Shown here piece by piece: positions 1 to 8,107 of a DNA stretch of 64,000 bases. Origin of the DNA: UBA4312 sp040266995. GTDB lineage: Bacteria > Bacillota_I > Bacilli_A > Erysipelotrichales > Erysipelotrichaceae. Each line of letters begins with the position of its first letter. Position 1 is the stretch's first letter. The notes under the pieces were generated by a model. That model searched no databases. It was given only the letters and a program-made list of their open reading frames with translations, and was not told the DNA's origin. A program made the position numbers and the translations under genes. The stretch lies in the NCBI GenBank assembly GCA_040266995.1, contig JAWRHV010000021.1:1-64000 (forward strand), written 5' to 3'.

Positions 1-343
1 ATCAGGCTAATATTGTCCAATTTTGGCCAATATTCATCAATAAAATGCCAATTATTTCATTTTATGCAAGACGCATGCCGTAAACTTACATCTAGATATG
101 AAATATAGAGTTGAAGAGATTCAATAAGGACCCAAAGAACAACTAAAGAGAACGTGTTTGGATGAGTGTAGTAGTAAAGGATTGTGTAAGTAATATGGAT
201 ATCCCAGTAGGAGGAATATCAACATATTTTCTACAAACATCTAAAACATAGTAGTGCGAAGTTGTTATAATAGATGCTATTTGTAAGGGCGGTCATGTCT
301 GCTCTGAAACAATAATAAAATGTAGGAACCTCTCCCTTCTAAA
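1..343. other. Non-coding stretch downstream of the zinc transporter
   Basis: No open frame with a plausible start and ribosome binding site lies here. The DNA is AT-rich. Apart from the possible transposase scar at 98-250 I see no RNA gene or repeat. The window edge may cut a neighbouring gene's flank. Confidence 0.5.
98..250 (+). pseudogene. Possible decayed IS3-type transposase OrfA fragment
   Basis: One forward frame read from the ATG at 98 carries stops at 125 and 191 but contains the peptide YGYPSRR at about 194-214. A GYPSR-type peptide is familiar from the helix-turn-helix region of IS3-family OrfA transposases. No start, inverted repeat or intact reading frame accompanies it. This could be a chance match in AT-rich DNA, so the call is tentative. 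Confidence 0.22.
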
Positions 344-371
344 TTAAAAAACCTGTTTCTTTTGAGACAGG
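344..371 (-). terminator. Intrinsic terminator of the HAD-ZIP operon
   Basis: An 8-bp stem (352-359 with 364-371, one G-U pair) closes a TTTT loop, and an A-run at 344-351 becomes a U-tract on the minus strand. It sits 18 bases after the ZIP stop codon. Confidence 0.85.
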
Positions 372-388
372 CATAGTTATTCTAAATC

Positions 389-1168
389 CTAACCTAAGGC
401 TACATCCAAGACCATCATTAGTACAAATCCTAAAGAAAAAGCAATTGTACCAATGTTTGTATGTTTTCCTTCTGACATTTCGGGTATCAGCTCTTCAACC
501 ACAACATACATCATAGCTCCAGCTGCAAAAGCTAAAAAATATGGTAATATAGGAATCACTGTTCTGGCTGCCAGAATTGTAATAAGTGCCGCTACTGGTT
601 CTACTGCACCGGATAAGACCCCGTAGATAAAAGTTTTCCCTTTTTGCATTCCTTCAGCCAATAATGGCATAGATACTATAGCTCCTTCCGGAAAGTTCTG
701 TATCGCTATACCTAAAGCTAAAGCTAGCGCTGCAGACTGGCTGACTCCTACATTTCCGGATATCCAGCCTGCATAAACGACACCAACGGCCATTCCTTCC
801 GGAATATTGTGTAGAGTAACTGCCAAGATCAGTTTTGTTGTCCTTTTTAACTGACTTTCAGGACCCTCCACCTGTTGATCCATGTGCATGTGTGGAGTAA
901 TGATATCCAGAAACAAAAGAAAGCCGATTCCAATCAAAAATCCAATTGCTGCGGGCATAAAGGATAATCTGCCTAAAGATTCACTGCTCTCTATGGCTGG
1001 CTGTAATAAGCTCCAAAAAGAAGCAGCTACCATGACCCCGGCTGCAAATCCGGTTAAAGACTTTTGCACATGACGCGATATTTGTCCATGGAGTATAAAA
1101 ACCATTGCGGCTCCAAGACTGGTCCCGATAAATGGAATAAGAATTCCGATAAGTATGGAATTGTTCAT
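389..1168 (-). CDS. ZIP family divalent metal (zinc) transporter
   Basis: A 259-residue polytopic membrane protein of the ZIP family (ZupT/GufA branch), expected to import Zn2+ or related divalent metals across the plasma membrane. The family signature is clear: HNIPEG at residues 120-125 and QNFPEG at 157-162, the two metal-binding helices, with a later VEELIPE at 224-230. About eight hydrophobic segments are visible, and a short HMHMD stretch in the cytosolic loop (93-97) may bind metal. A GGGGAG ribosome binding site precedes the ATG. The gene follows a HAD hydrolase by 29 bases on the same strand, so the two are probably cotranscribed. Substrate specificity cannot be read from sequence. 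Confidence 0.9.
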   Translation of the reverse strand: MNNSILIGILIPFIGTSLGAAMVFILHGQISRHVQKSLTGFAAGVMVAASFWSLLQPAIESSESLGRLSFMPAAIGFLIGIGFLLFLDIITPHMHMDQQVEGPESQLKRTTKLILAVTLHNIPEGMAVGVVYAGWISGNVGVSQSAALALALGIAIQNFPEGAIVSMPLLAEGMQKGKTFIYGVLSGAVEPVAALITILAARTVIPILPYFLAFAAGAMMYVVVEELIPEMSEGKHTNIGTIAFSLGFVLMMVLDVALG

Positions 1169-1197
1169 AAAACATCTCCCCTTCCTTTTCTTTCGTA

Positions 1198-2049
1198 TTA
1201 TATAACACCCAGATACTTAAATGCATTCCATATGCCATCTTCATCGATATCTGTGGTTATCCAGTCTGCAATCTGTTTTACTTCTTTAAACGCATTCCCC
1301 ATTGCGATTCCAAACCCACAAGTTTTTATCATGTCAATATCATTACTGCTGTCCCCGATACCAACCGACAAATTTATATCCGCATTATAATAATCCATGA
1401 TTTTTTTAATTCCCACGGATTTTAATATAGTTCCATTGGTAATTTCATAAAAATCACATTCTTGAGAAGATAAAGTCATATGCATCATATATGGTTCAAA
1501 CAATAAAGAACGCAATACTTCCGCGCTTTCGTTATGAGAAATACTAGCTCCCATTTTATATATTGGATCATTATAATCACGATCCTTCATAGAAATCATA
1601 TGGTTGGCTTTCATTGCTTCCTCCTGCTGCCGAGGATCTGTCTTTCCACCGGATACATAATATTTAATGTCTTGGTAACATTTACGATCCAGGTAAGCAT
1701 GTTTTTGACCAGCAATCAACAATCCCATCTCACATTGATTGATTAACGAAGAAATTGCGTTTACATCTTTATTGCATATTGGATGGTTAAAGACGAGATT
1801 CCCTTCCGCCATGCACCAGGCACCTGATCCTAGGACAAACCCATCAACCGGATAATTAATATACTTGGCTGCTTCAGCTTTACTGCGGCCAGAGCACAAA
1901 AACACTTTCGATCCATTTTGTCTTGCTAGCTGTATGGCTTTTAAAGCGGAGGCTGGCACAATTCCCCTTTTCCCACTAAACAGTGTGTTATCGATATCCA
2001 GAAATAAATAATAATTCTTTTTAACCATGTATTCGTTATATTCTTCCAT
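1198..2049 (-). CDS. Cof-type HAD-superfamily phosphatase
   Basis: A 283-residue HAD hydrolase of the Cof/YidA type, which usually dephosphorylates sugar phosphates, FMN or similar small molecules. All catalytic motifs are present: DIDNT (residues 18-22, nucleophile D18 and acid/base D20), LCSGR (51-55), the motif III lysine near 210, and GDSSNDIDM (232-240) binding Mg2+. The middle of the protein is the cap domain. Two starts are possible: the ATG at 2049, which has no Shine-Dalgarno but lies 7 bases after a TATAAT box (leaderless), or the in-frame ATG at 2028. It heads a two-gene unit with the ZIP transporter. The substrate is unknown. Confidence 0.87.
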   Translation of the reverse strand: MEEYNEYMVKKNYYLFLDIDNTLFSGKRGIVPASALKAIQLARQNGSKVFLCSGRSKAEAAKYINYPVDGFVLGSGAWCMAEGNLVFNHPICNKDVNAISSLINQCEMGLLIAGQKHAYLDRKCYQDIKYYVSGGKTDPRQQEEAMKANHMISMKDRDYNDPIYKMGASISHNESAEVLRSLLFEPYMMHMTLSSQECDFYEITNGTILKSVGIKKIMDYYNADINLSVGIGDSSNDIDMIKTCGFGIAMGNAFKEVKQIADWITTDIDEDGIWNAFKYLGVI

Positions 2050-2056
2050 CCTGTTT

Positions 2057-2062
2057 ATTATA
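2057..2062 (-). promoter_or_regulatory. -10 box of the HAD-ZIP unit (leaderless start)
   Basis: A perfect TATAAT on the minus strand ends 7 bases before the ATG at 2049, so transcription should begin at or next to the start codon. Only a weak -35 (TAAACA at 2081-2086, 18-base spacer) is visible. Confidence 0.5.
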
Positions 2063-2087
2063 CATTAACTGTTCTTCTAATGTTTAA

Positions 2088-2119
2088 TAAAAAAGAACTT
2101 GTTTTATAAAAACAAGTTC
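2088..2119 (-). terminator. Intrinsic terminator of the OPT-PqqD-PepD operon
   Basis: A perfect 11-bp stem (2095-2105 with 2109-2119) with a three-base loop, followed on the minus strand by a U-tract from the A-run at 2088-2094. Confidence 0.9.
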
Positions 2120-2127
2120 AATTTCGC

Positions 2128-3582
2128 TTACTTTAACCGTTTTAGAATTTCCACCAGGTATTCCCATGTACGAGCCGCACTAGCTACATCTAAACTCTCA
2201 TTAAACGTATGTATATTGGTCATATCAGGACCAAAAGATACACAATCAAGACCTGGTAATTTACCTGCAAACAAGCCACATTCAACGCCGGCATGTAAAG
2301 CCTGAACAACAGGTTTTCTTCCATACTGTTGCTCAAACACATCAATCATCAGATCGCGTAATGGAGATTCCTGCTGATACTCCCAGGCCGGATAATCTCC
2401 TGCGCATGTGACGGTACCACCTAACGTTTCAACAAGAGAAACAAGACGTTCAACCAATTCTTCTTTTTCACTGGTCACGGAGCTACGTACAGCAAAAGAG
2501 GCCGTCACTTCTTGTTCTTTCGTAACCAGAATACCTAAGTTTAAAGAGGTTTGTACAAGTCCTTCAATGTCAAAGCTCATTTTTTGGATACCATTCGGTA
2601 CATTACGTAATGCACAAAGAATACGTTTTGTACTTTCCGGATCCATGGCTTGTACATTCTGCGGATTTGTATCGAATGCAAAGGAAACCTTTAAATCAGG
2701 ATCTGTCGTTGCCAATTCATTATGTAGAATTGCATTGTAATCATCAACGAATTTCTGTAAAACTTCTTCCTTTACGGTATCTTTCAGTACGATTTCAGCA
2801 GTCGAAGCATTTGGAATCGCATTATCTTTCTTACCGCCTTCTATGTGAATCAAACAATAGTTCAGTTGTCTTGATAGTTTCCACAGTATTCTGCTTAAAA
2901 CCATATTGGCATTGGCACGTCCTTTATCAATTTCAACACCGGAATGACCGCCTCGACCGTCTGAAACTTTTATTGTTACAATCTGTCCATAGACCGTTGT
3001 TCGATGGATCGGCAGATGACAAGTCGCCGTTGTCCCACCAGCACAACTTACCAGTAAATATCCTTCATCCTCTGAATCGATATTTAACATGATCCGGGAT
3101 TTTAAAACAGACATATCCATCGCTGCTGCTCCCAGCATGCCGATTTCTTCATCTACTGTAAATACAGCTTCCAATGGCGGATGCGGAATATCTTTTGAGT
3201 CAAGAAGCGCTAAGTTATATGCGACCGCAATCCCGTCATCTCCTCCTAATGTAGTTCCATCGGCTGAGATAATACCATCATTTACAAGTAGTTTGAGTCC
3301 TTCTTTTTCCATGTCGATCGGACAATCCGGCTCTTTTTCACAGACCATATCAATATGCCCCTGTAACATAACTGGTGCACTGTTCTCATATCCGGCCGTT
3401 CCCGGCTTCCAGATAATTACATTGTTGGATGCATCCTGTACATATTTCAATTGATGATCGATCGCAAATTGTACCAGATAGTCACTGATTTCTTTCGTAT
3501 TTGTAGAACCATGAGGAATCTGACATATATCTTCAAAATAATGGAAGACTCTCTTAGGTTCAAGATTTTCTAACACTCTCAT
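2128..3582 (-). CDS. pepD: Xaa-His dipeptidase (aminoacyl-histidine dipeptidase, M20C)
   Basis: A 484-residue cytosolic metallopeptidase of family M20C that hydrolyses dipeptides, classically Xaa-His such as carnosine. Zinc-site motifs are clear: GHIDMVCE with His76 and Asp78, LGGDDG with the bridging Asp near 115-116, and DEEIGM with the catalytic Glu pair at 145-146. Length matches the family (about 480-490). The start has a GAGGAAC-type ribosome site. It is the last gene of an operon, 2 bases after the PqqD-like gene and downstream of an OPT peptide transporter, which suggests uptake followed by intracellular hydrolysis of peptides. Confidence 0.93.
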   Translation of the reverse strand: MRVLENLEPKRVFHYFEDICQIPHGSTNTKEISDYLVQFAIDHQLKYVQDASNNVIIWKPGTAGYENSAPVMLQGHIDMVCEKEPDCPIDMEKEGLKLLVNDGIISADGTTLGGDDGIAVAYNLALLDSKDIPHPPLEAVFTVDEEIGMLGAAAMDMSVLKSRIMLNIDSEDEGYLLVSCAGGTTATCHLPIHRTTVYGQIVTIKVSDGRGGHSGVEIDKGRANANMVLSRILWKLSRQLNYCLIHIEGGKKDNAIPNASTAEIVLKDTVKEEVLQKFVDDYNAILHNELATTDPDLKVSFAFDTNPQNVQAMDPESTKRILCALRNVPNGIQKMSFDIEGLVQTSLNLGILVTKEQEVTASFAVRSSVTSEKEELVERLVSLVETLGGTVTCAGDYPAWEYQQESPLRDLMIDVFEQQYGRKPVVQALHAGVECGLFAGKLPGLDCVSFGPDMTNIHTFNESLDVASAARTWEYLVEILKRLK

Positions 3583-3584
3583 TC

Positions 3585-3950
3585 TTATTGTTCCTCTTTT
3601 TCGTTAATAAAGCGATTTGTTTTCAAAGTAGATAAAAAGCTAACAACACGATCCAGCATCCGATCCTTTTCATTCGGAAATTCTTTTTCCATGAGTTGAA
3701 TAAGATCATATACTGTTTTATTGCCATCCATTGCTTTCCATAATACGGTTCCATACGTATCCAGTTCAATATAACTGATTTTTGGTTTATGAAAAAACTT
3801 TTGGGCAATACGATTGGTGAAACCTCTATTTTCCATTTCCACTTCTACGAATCCCTTTTTATTCATATTCCATTTTTTAGAACGTATGTAAACGATGTCC
3901 ATATAGTTTTTCGGCAGCTTTTTAAGATTGGATGTTTTTTTATTTCTCAT
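3585..3950 (-). CDS. PqqD-like (RiPP recognition element fold) protein
   Basis: A 121-residue protein with a PqqD-type winged-helix domain over about residues 50-118: the pattern 'LDTYGTVLWKAMDGNKTV' followed by two amphipathic helices and a final NRFI strand is typical. In RiPP clusters this fold binds leader peptides and presents them to a modifying enzyme. No radical SAM or other RiPP enzyme is adjacent. Instead it lies 3 bases after an OPT transporter and 2 bases before pepD. The first ~28 residues are basic and unrelated to PqqD; MNKKG at residue 29 is an alternative start. Its role here is unknown; peptide binding is an inference. Confidence 0.75.
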   Translation of the reverse strand: MRNKKTSNLKKLPKNYMDIVYIRSKKWNMNKKGFVEVEMENRGFTNRIAQKFFHKPKISYIELDTYGTVLWKAMDGNKTVYDLIQLMEKEFPNEKDRMLDRVVSFLSTLKTNRFINEKEEQ

Positions 3951-3953
3951 GGG

Positions 3954-5843
3954 TTATTGTTTCTTTTTTTTCCGGATGGAAAAACGAACCAACGTTAACA
4001 ATATAAAGGCAAAGAAAACAACGCCGCCTATATTGCCTAAAACACCACCCATATTAATCGCATCGCCTAAAGAACCATCATGAACCGGAATAATGGCAAA
4101 CACAGCTAACAGAATACCTACTAATCCCTCACCGGCAATTAATCCGGATGAATACAAGACACCGTTCTCTACTGCATCTTTTGAATCTTTCTTGCGTTCA
4201 ATAGCCCAGCGTACCAGACCACCGGCGAAAATCGGTGCAGACAGATGAATCGGAAGATACAGACCGATGGCGACCGGAAGGATCGGAAGATGAAGAACTT
4301 CAACCATAACGGCAATTCCTACCCCGGCTAATACCAATCCCCATGGCAACGTTCCACCCATAACACCTTCAACAACCAGTTTCATTAAAGTTGCTTGCGG
4401 TGCAGGAAGCTGTGCAGAACCATAACCCCAGGCCTTGTTCAAAAGATACATAATACCGCCGATAGCAATTGCTGCTGCAACACTACCGATGATTTCACCA
4501 ATCTGCTGGTTTCTAGGTGTGGCACCTACGATATAACCGGTTTTTAAATCTTGTGACATATCCCCAGCCATAGCAGCAACAATACAGATGACTGTACCGA
4601 TACAAATAGCCGATGTCATACCGGCATAACCAGTATTTCCGGTTACTTTCAGGATCGCTGTCGCCAATAACAATGTAGCTATGGCCATTCCGGAAACCGG
4701 ATTATTAGAGGATCCGACCAGACCGACCATACGTCCGGAAACCGTTGCAAAAAAGAATCCAAATACAACAATCAATAATGCACCAATCAAAGATACCGGT
4801 ATTTGCGGCATGATCCATATCACTAACGTAACAACCAGTACACCAGCTAAGGCAAACGACATAGGCAGATCATGATTTGTCCGTACAGTGACAGCTTCTT
4901 TATGACCAAAGCCACCGATTGCTTTACGGAAAGTTTTAACAATGATCGGTAAGGATTTCAATAAACTGATAATACCGCCGGCGGCCACAGCCCCTGCGCC
5001 AATGTATCGGATGTAACTGCTCCAGATCCCAAAAGAATCCAGTGTACTGATCGGATCTACATTAGGAGCTACGACGCTGTCCAGTCCAAATAAGGAAATC
5101 AATGGAATCATAACGAACCATCCAAGTATACCACCGGCAAACATATAACTGGAAATATCCAGGCCGCATATGTATCCGACACCGGCTAATGCTGGTAATA
5201 CATCCGCTCCGAAACCGGTTCGCAATGCCGGAAGCTCCCAGTGAATTTCAGAAGGAAATAAACATAGTCCATCGGCTATAAACTTATAAATAGCTGAAAA
5301 ACCAAGTCCGGAGAATACAATTTTTGATTTTTCCCCGCCTTCTTCTCCAGCCAATAATACTTCTGCACAAGCCTGTCCTTCCGGGAAAGGTAATACACCA
5401 TGTTCTTCTACAATCAATGCAGTCCGCAAAGGAATCATAAAAAATACGCCGAGAATTCCGCCACAAAGGGCAATCAAGGCAATGGTTATAAATGTCGGTT
5501 CGGCAATTGATTCACTTTCCTGCGCCCACATAAACAAAGCCGGTAATGTGAATATAGCGCCAGCGGCTAAAGATTCACCTGCAGAACCAATCGTCTGAAC
5601 CATATTGTTCTCCAAAATGGAATCGCGTTTCAAAATAAGACGGATAATACCCATCGATAACACAGCTGCCGGTATAGAGGCAGACACTGTCATACCTACA
5701 CGTAAGCCTAGATAAGCATTGGCAGCGCCAAAGACGACAGACAAAATTAAACCTAATATAACCGAAATCGGTGTAATCTCAGGTAATACTTTATCTGCTG
5801 GTACAAATGGTTTAAATGAAGATCTTTGATCTTTTTCTTGCAT
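3954..5843 (-). CDS. OPT family oligopeptide transporter
   Basis: A 629-residue integral membrane protein of the OPT family, which imports small peptides (or metal chelates in other members) by secondary transport. It begins with a hydrophilic ~20-residue tail and then shows roughly 15-16 hydrophobic segments, including the family's NPVSGMAIATLLL region and a conserved early AANAYLGLRVGMTVSASIP helix. The start has an AGAGGAG site 8 bases upstream. It is the first gene of the OPT-PqqD-PepD operon and is preceded by an extended -10 promoter. The peptidase partner favours peptide rather than siderophore transport. Confidence 0.92.
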   Translation of the reverse strand: MQEKDQRSSFKPFVPADKVLPEITPISVILGLILSVVFGAANAYLGLRVGMTVSASIPAAVLSMGIIRLILKRDSILENNMVQTIGSAGESLAAGAIFTLPALFMWAQESESIAEPTFITIALIALCGGILGVFFMIPLRTALIVEEHGVLPFPEGQACAEVLLAGEEGGEKSKIVFSGLGFSAIYKFIADGLCLFPSEIHWELPALRTGFGADVLPALAGVGYICGLDISSYMFAGGILGWFVMIPLISLFGLDSVVAPNVDPISTLDSFGIWSSYIRYIGAGAVAAGGIISLLKSLPIIVKTFRKAIGGFGHKEAVTVRTNHDLPMSFALAGVLVVTLVIWIMPQIPVSLIGALLIVVFGFFFATVSGRMVGLVGSSNNPVSGMAIATLLLATAILKVTGNTGYAGMTSAICIGTVICIVAAMAGDMSQDLKTGYIVGATPRNQQIGEIIGSVAAAIAIGGIMYLLNKAWGYGSAQLPAPQATLMKLVVEGVMGGTLPWGLVLAGVGIAVMVEVLHLPILPVAIGLYLPIHLSAPIFAGGLVRWAIERKKDSKDAVENGVLYSSGLIAGEGLVGILLAVFAIIPVHDGSLGDAINMGGVLGNIGGVVFFAFILLTLVRFSIRKKKKQ

Positions 5844-5876
5844 AATAAAACTCCTCTCTTTTTAAACCCCTTTAAT

Positions 5877-5905
5877 ATTATACCACCTTCCCGGCTATTA
5901 ATACA
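5877..5905 (-). promoter_or_regulatory. Promoter of the OPT-PqqD-PepD operon
   Basis: The minus strand carries an extended -10 (TGGTATAAT, box 5877-5882) and a weak -35 (TGTATT, 5900-5905) with 17-base spacing, upstream of a strong ribosome site. Confidence 0.65.
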
Positions 5906-5990
5906 CATACGAACCTTAGTACTTGTCTAAAACGCAGCATTCTCAATTGTTTTTAAGATGATATATAATAGATTAAAAAAGGAGATTTAT

Positions 5991-6644
5991 ATGTTAAAAA
6001 AAGGAGCCATTTTTGATAAAAACGGAATTTTGTTCGATACACAAAAAGATTTCTGTGAAGGCTGGAAGCTGGCTGGCCTTCATTTTGGAAAAGCAGTGGA
6101 TCAAAGCTTTTTGGAAGAAATGGCAGGAAGCAATAAATGGCAGGCTGCCAAAATCATCGAAACGTATTATCCGGATGTCGATCCTTGGAAGATGAGAGAA
6201 ATCATGATGAATTATGTAACATACCAGCAACAGCACTTTTTAACCTTGAAACCCGGGGTTTTAGAAATATTGAATTACTTGCAGGAACGCAAGATTCCGA
6301 TAGCCTTGGCTAGCGGCGGAACATCCGATATGATTGCCCAAAATCTCAAACAAGGCAAAATCGATTCTTATTTTGATGCGATCGTTGCCGGAACCGATGT
6401 GGAAAAAGCTAAACCGGAACCGGATATATTTATTCTTGCAGCAAGAAAACTAAATCTTGAACCGAAGGACTGCTATGTATTTGAAGACAGCCCAAAAGGA
6501 TTACAAGCCGGCAGAGATGCCGGATGCTTTACCGTTATGATCCCGGATTGTTTTGTGGATACACCAGAACTAAAAAGCATTCATGATACCGTATGCAAAG
6601 ACTTCTTTGAAGTGAAAGCACAGATGGAAAAAGGATTATTATAA
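5991..6644 (+). CDS. HAD hydrolase, beta-phosphoglucomutase/phosphatase type, with D-to-N change
   Basis: A 217-residue HAD protein of the beta-phosphoglucomutase-like subgroup, with a helical cap after motif I. Later motifs look intact: SGG (motif II), KAKPEPDIF (motif III lysine) and VFEDSPKGLQAG (motif IV acids). Motif I reads FDKNG (residues 8-12): nucleophile Asp9 is kept, but the second Asp, the usual acid/base, is Asn11 (AAC at 6021-6023). The start at 5991 is chosen because AAAGGAG precedes it; an upstream in-frame ATG at 5958 lies over the -10 box. It converges on yitT, and the stops overlap. Substrate and activity are uncertain because of Asn11. Confidence 0.8.
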   Translation: MLKKGAIFDKNGILFDTQKDFCEGWKLAGLHFGKAVDQSFLEEMAGSNKWQAAKIIETYYPDVDPWKMREIMMNYVTYQQQHFLTLKPGVLEILNYLQERKIPIALASGGTSDMIAQNLKQGKIDSYFDAIVAGTDVEKAKPEPDIFILAARKLNLEPKDCYVFEDSPKGLQAGRDAGCFTVMIPDCFVDTPELKSIHDTVCKDFFEVKAQMEKGLL

Positions 6645-7508
6645 AGGCTGCTCATGGAAGCTGCCATAAAAAGCTGCAGTTTTATATGTATTTACAATTA
6701 CATTCTCGTCTGCCGTTTTCACAGCGTCAATCGCATCTTTTGCTTCGTATACACTCACTACCGATTTACATAAATACATCTGTTTATGAGAATAAGCCCC
6801 TGTCCCTTTAAAGACAGTCATACCATGCTGTATTCGATTCATAAAAGCCTCTACAACAGCATCCGGGTCATCTGTATATATTTCCAAGGTAATCTGTGAA
6901 TAACGCTGATACAGGCTTGAAATGGTTTTGGTGGCTATAAAATGAAATATGATGGAATAGCCAGCATAGATCCATCCAACCCTTAATCCGAAGATCATGT
7001 ACATAATACAGTTAAAAAAGAAGACATAATCCCAGATTCCTCGATGAATTTTTAAAGCTACGTATTGAGCTATAAAATCGGTTCCCCCTGTAGACCCACC
7101 TGCCCGAAGAGCAATGGCAGCAGACACACCGAACATAAAGCCTCCAAATAATATATTTAATATTTGATCCGTAAAGATCGGTTGAAAATGAAAAACGATC
7201 ATAAACAAAGACACAAGTAAATATTGTAGTACTGATAAAAATACAAAGCGTTTGGAAATGTATTTTCCACAAAGGATGGCAGCCGGGGTGTTAAACAAAA
7301 GAATGCCAAACCATACCGGAAAATCAATCCCGTACAGAGCCAGCACTTTATTAAACAGTAAAGACATTCCCATAAAACCACCGGAAATAAGATTACAAGG
7401 ATCCATAAAAACCTGTACGACATATACAGTTAAAAAAGCACTGAGGATCATCATAAATGTACTAAACAAAAAGTTGACTTTTTTATTCTTCAATAATGAT
7501 CGGAACAT
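6639..7508 (-). CDS. YitT family membrane protein (DUF161/DUF2179)
   Basis: A 289-residue YitT-type membrane protein: about five to six hydrophobic segments in the first ~200 residues, with a glycine-rich GGSTGGTDF motif typical of the family, then a C-terminal cytosolic DUF2179 domain. The family is common in Firmicutes and its transported substrate is not established. The start at 7508 has an AAAGAAGT site at 7516-7523 and gives the usual family length; in-frame Met codons at 7526 and 7574 exist but have weaker support. Its stop overlaps the stop of the convergent HAD gene. Confidence 0.85.
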   Translation of the reverse strand: MFRSLLKNKKVNFLFSTFMMILSAFLTVYVVQVFMDPCNLISGGFMGMSLLFNKVLALYGIDFPVWFGILLFNTPAAILCGKYISKRFVFLSVLQYLLVSLFMIVFHFQPIFTDQILNILFGGFMFGVSAAIALRAGGSTGGTDFIAQYVALKIHRGIWDYVFFFNCIMYMIFGLRVGWIYAGYSIIFHFIATKTISSLYQRYSQITLEIYTDDPDAVVEAFMNRIQHGMTVFKGTGAYSHKQMYLCKSVVSVYEAKDAIDAVKTADENVIVNTYKTAAFYGSFHEQPL

Positions 7509-8080
7509 ATTCATTACTTCTTTCATAATGAGTATTTTAACACCATAAAAATAGAATGGAATACAAAAAAACAAAGAATTATTTAGTTATTTAAAAATAA
7601 TATAAACCACTATTTATTTTTCAAAATCTTTCGAAAATTTCTTAAAAACATATCCTCTATCATGTATAAAAATGTAACTTTTTATTTCTTTACAAAGGAT
7701 GTTTCTTGTCAATTTACAGACCTTACATGATCATTCTATCCATTAATAAATAAAGAAGACACCTTTATATTTCAACAGAATCCGGGCTTCCAATAAACGA
7801 TTCTCTAATAATAATGAAAAGCCAAGGTTTAACGCATACATAAACCGAATCCCCCTTCTCTATTTGAAATGATATCCCTTGTATATAATGTTGATTCTAT
7901 TCCTCAAGAAATACAACCCTTCAAACAAAAATCACAGTAGAATTACTTTCTATGAAAAAGCATAATGAAAATATAAATCTCCAAAAGGTAAACTCTTTCA
8001 TTTATTATGAGTTTTAAGAATATGATTTAATAATGCCGGTATCAACTTCTCAGCCTCATATTTTCTTTCACAAAACAATA
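7509..8080. other. AT-rich intergenic region without a recognised gene
   Basis: About 570 bases between the yitT start and the terminator of the lipoprotein gene. It is very AT-rich, has stops in all frames, and shows no tRNA-like fold or strong hairpin by eye. It presumably contains the yitT promoter. A small RNA cannot be excluded. Confidence 0.45.
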
Positions 8081-8102
8081 AAAAAGCCCTTAAGGGCTTT
8101 TA
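8081..8102 (-). terminator. Intrinsic terminator after the lipoprotein gene
   Basis: AGCCC/GGGCT stem around TTAA, flanked by an A-run and a T-run, so it can work in both directions. It lies 6 bases after the minus-strand stop codon. Confidence 0.85.
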
Positions 8103-8107
8103 TACGA

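Noticed and set aside
2610..3092. Plus-strand frame of 160 codons inside pepD
   Set aside because: Antisense to a clear M20C peptidase with no similarity I recognise and no ribosome site.
5958..5990. Upstream ATG of the HAD gene at 5958
   Set aside because: It overlaps the TATAAT box at 5964-5969, whereas the ATG at 5991 has AAAGGAG in front.
7509..8080. CRISPR array or small RNA gene in the AT-rich gap
   Set aside because: No direct repeats with spacers and no strong fold or terminator besides the lipoprotein one.
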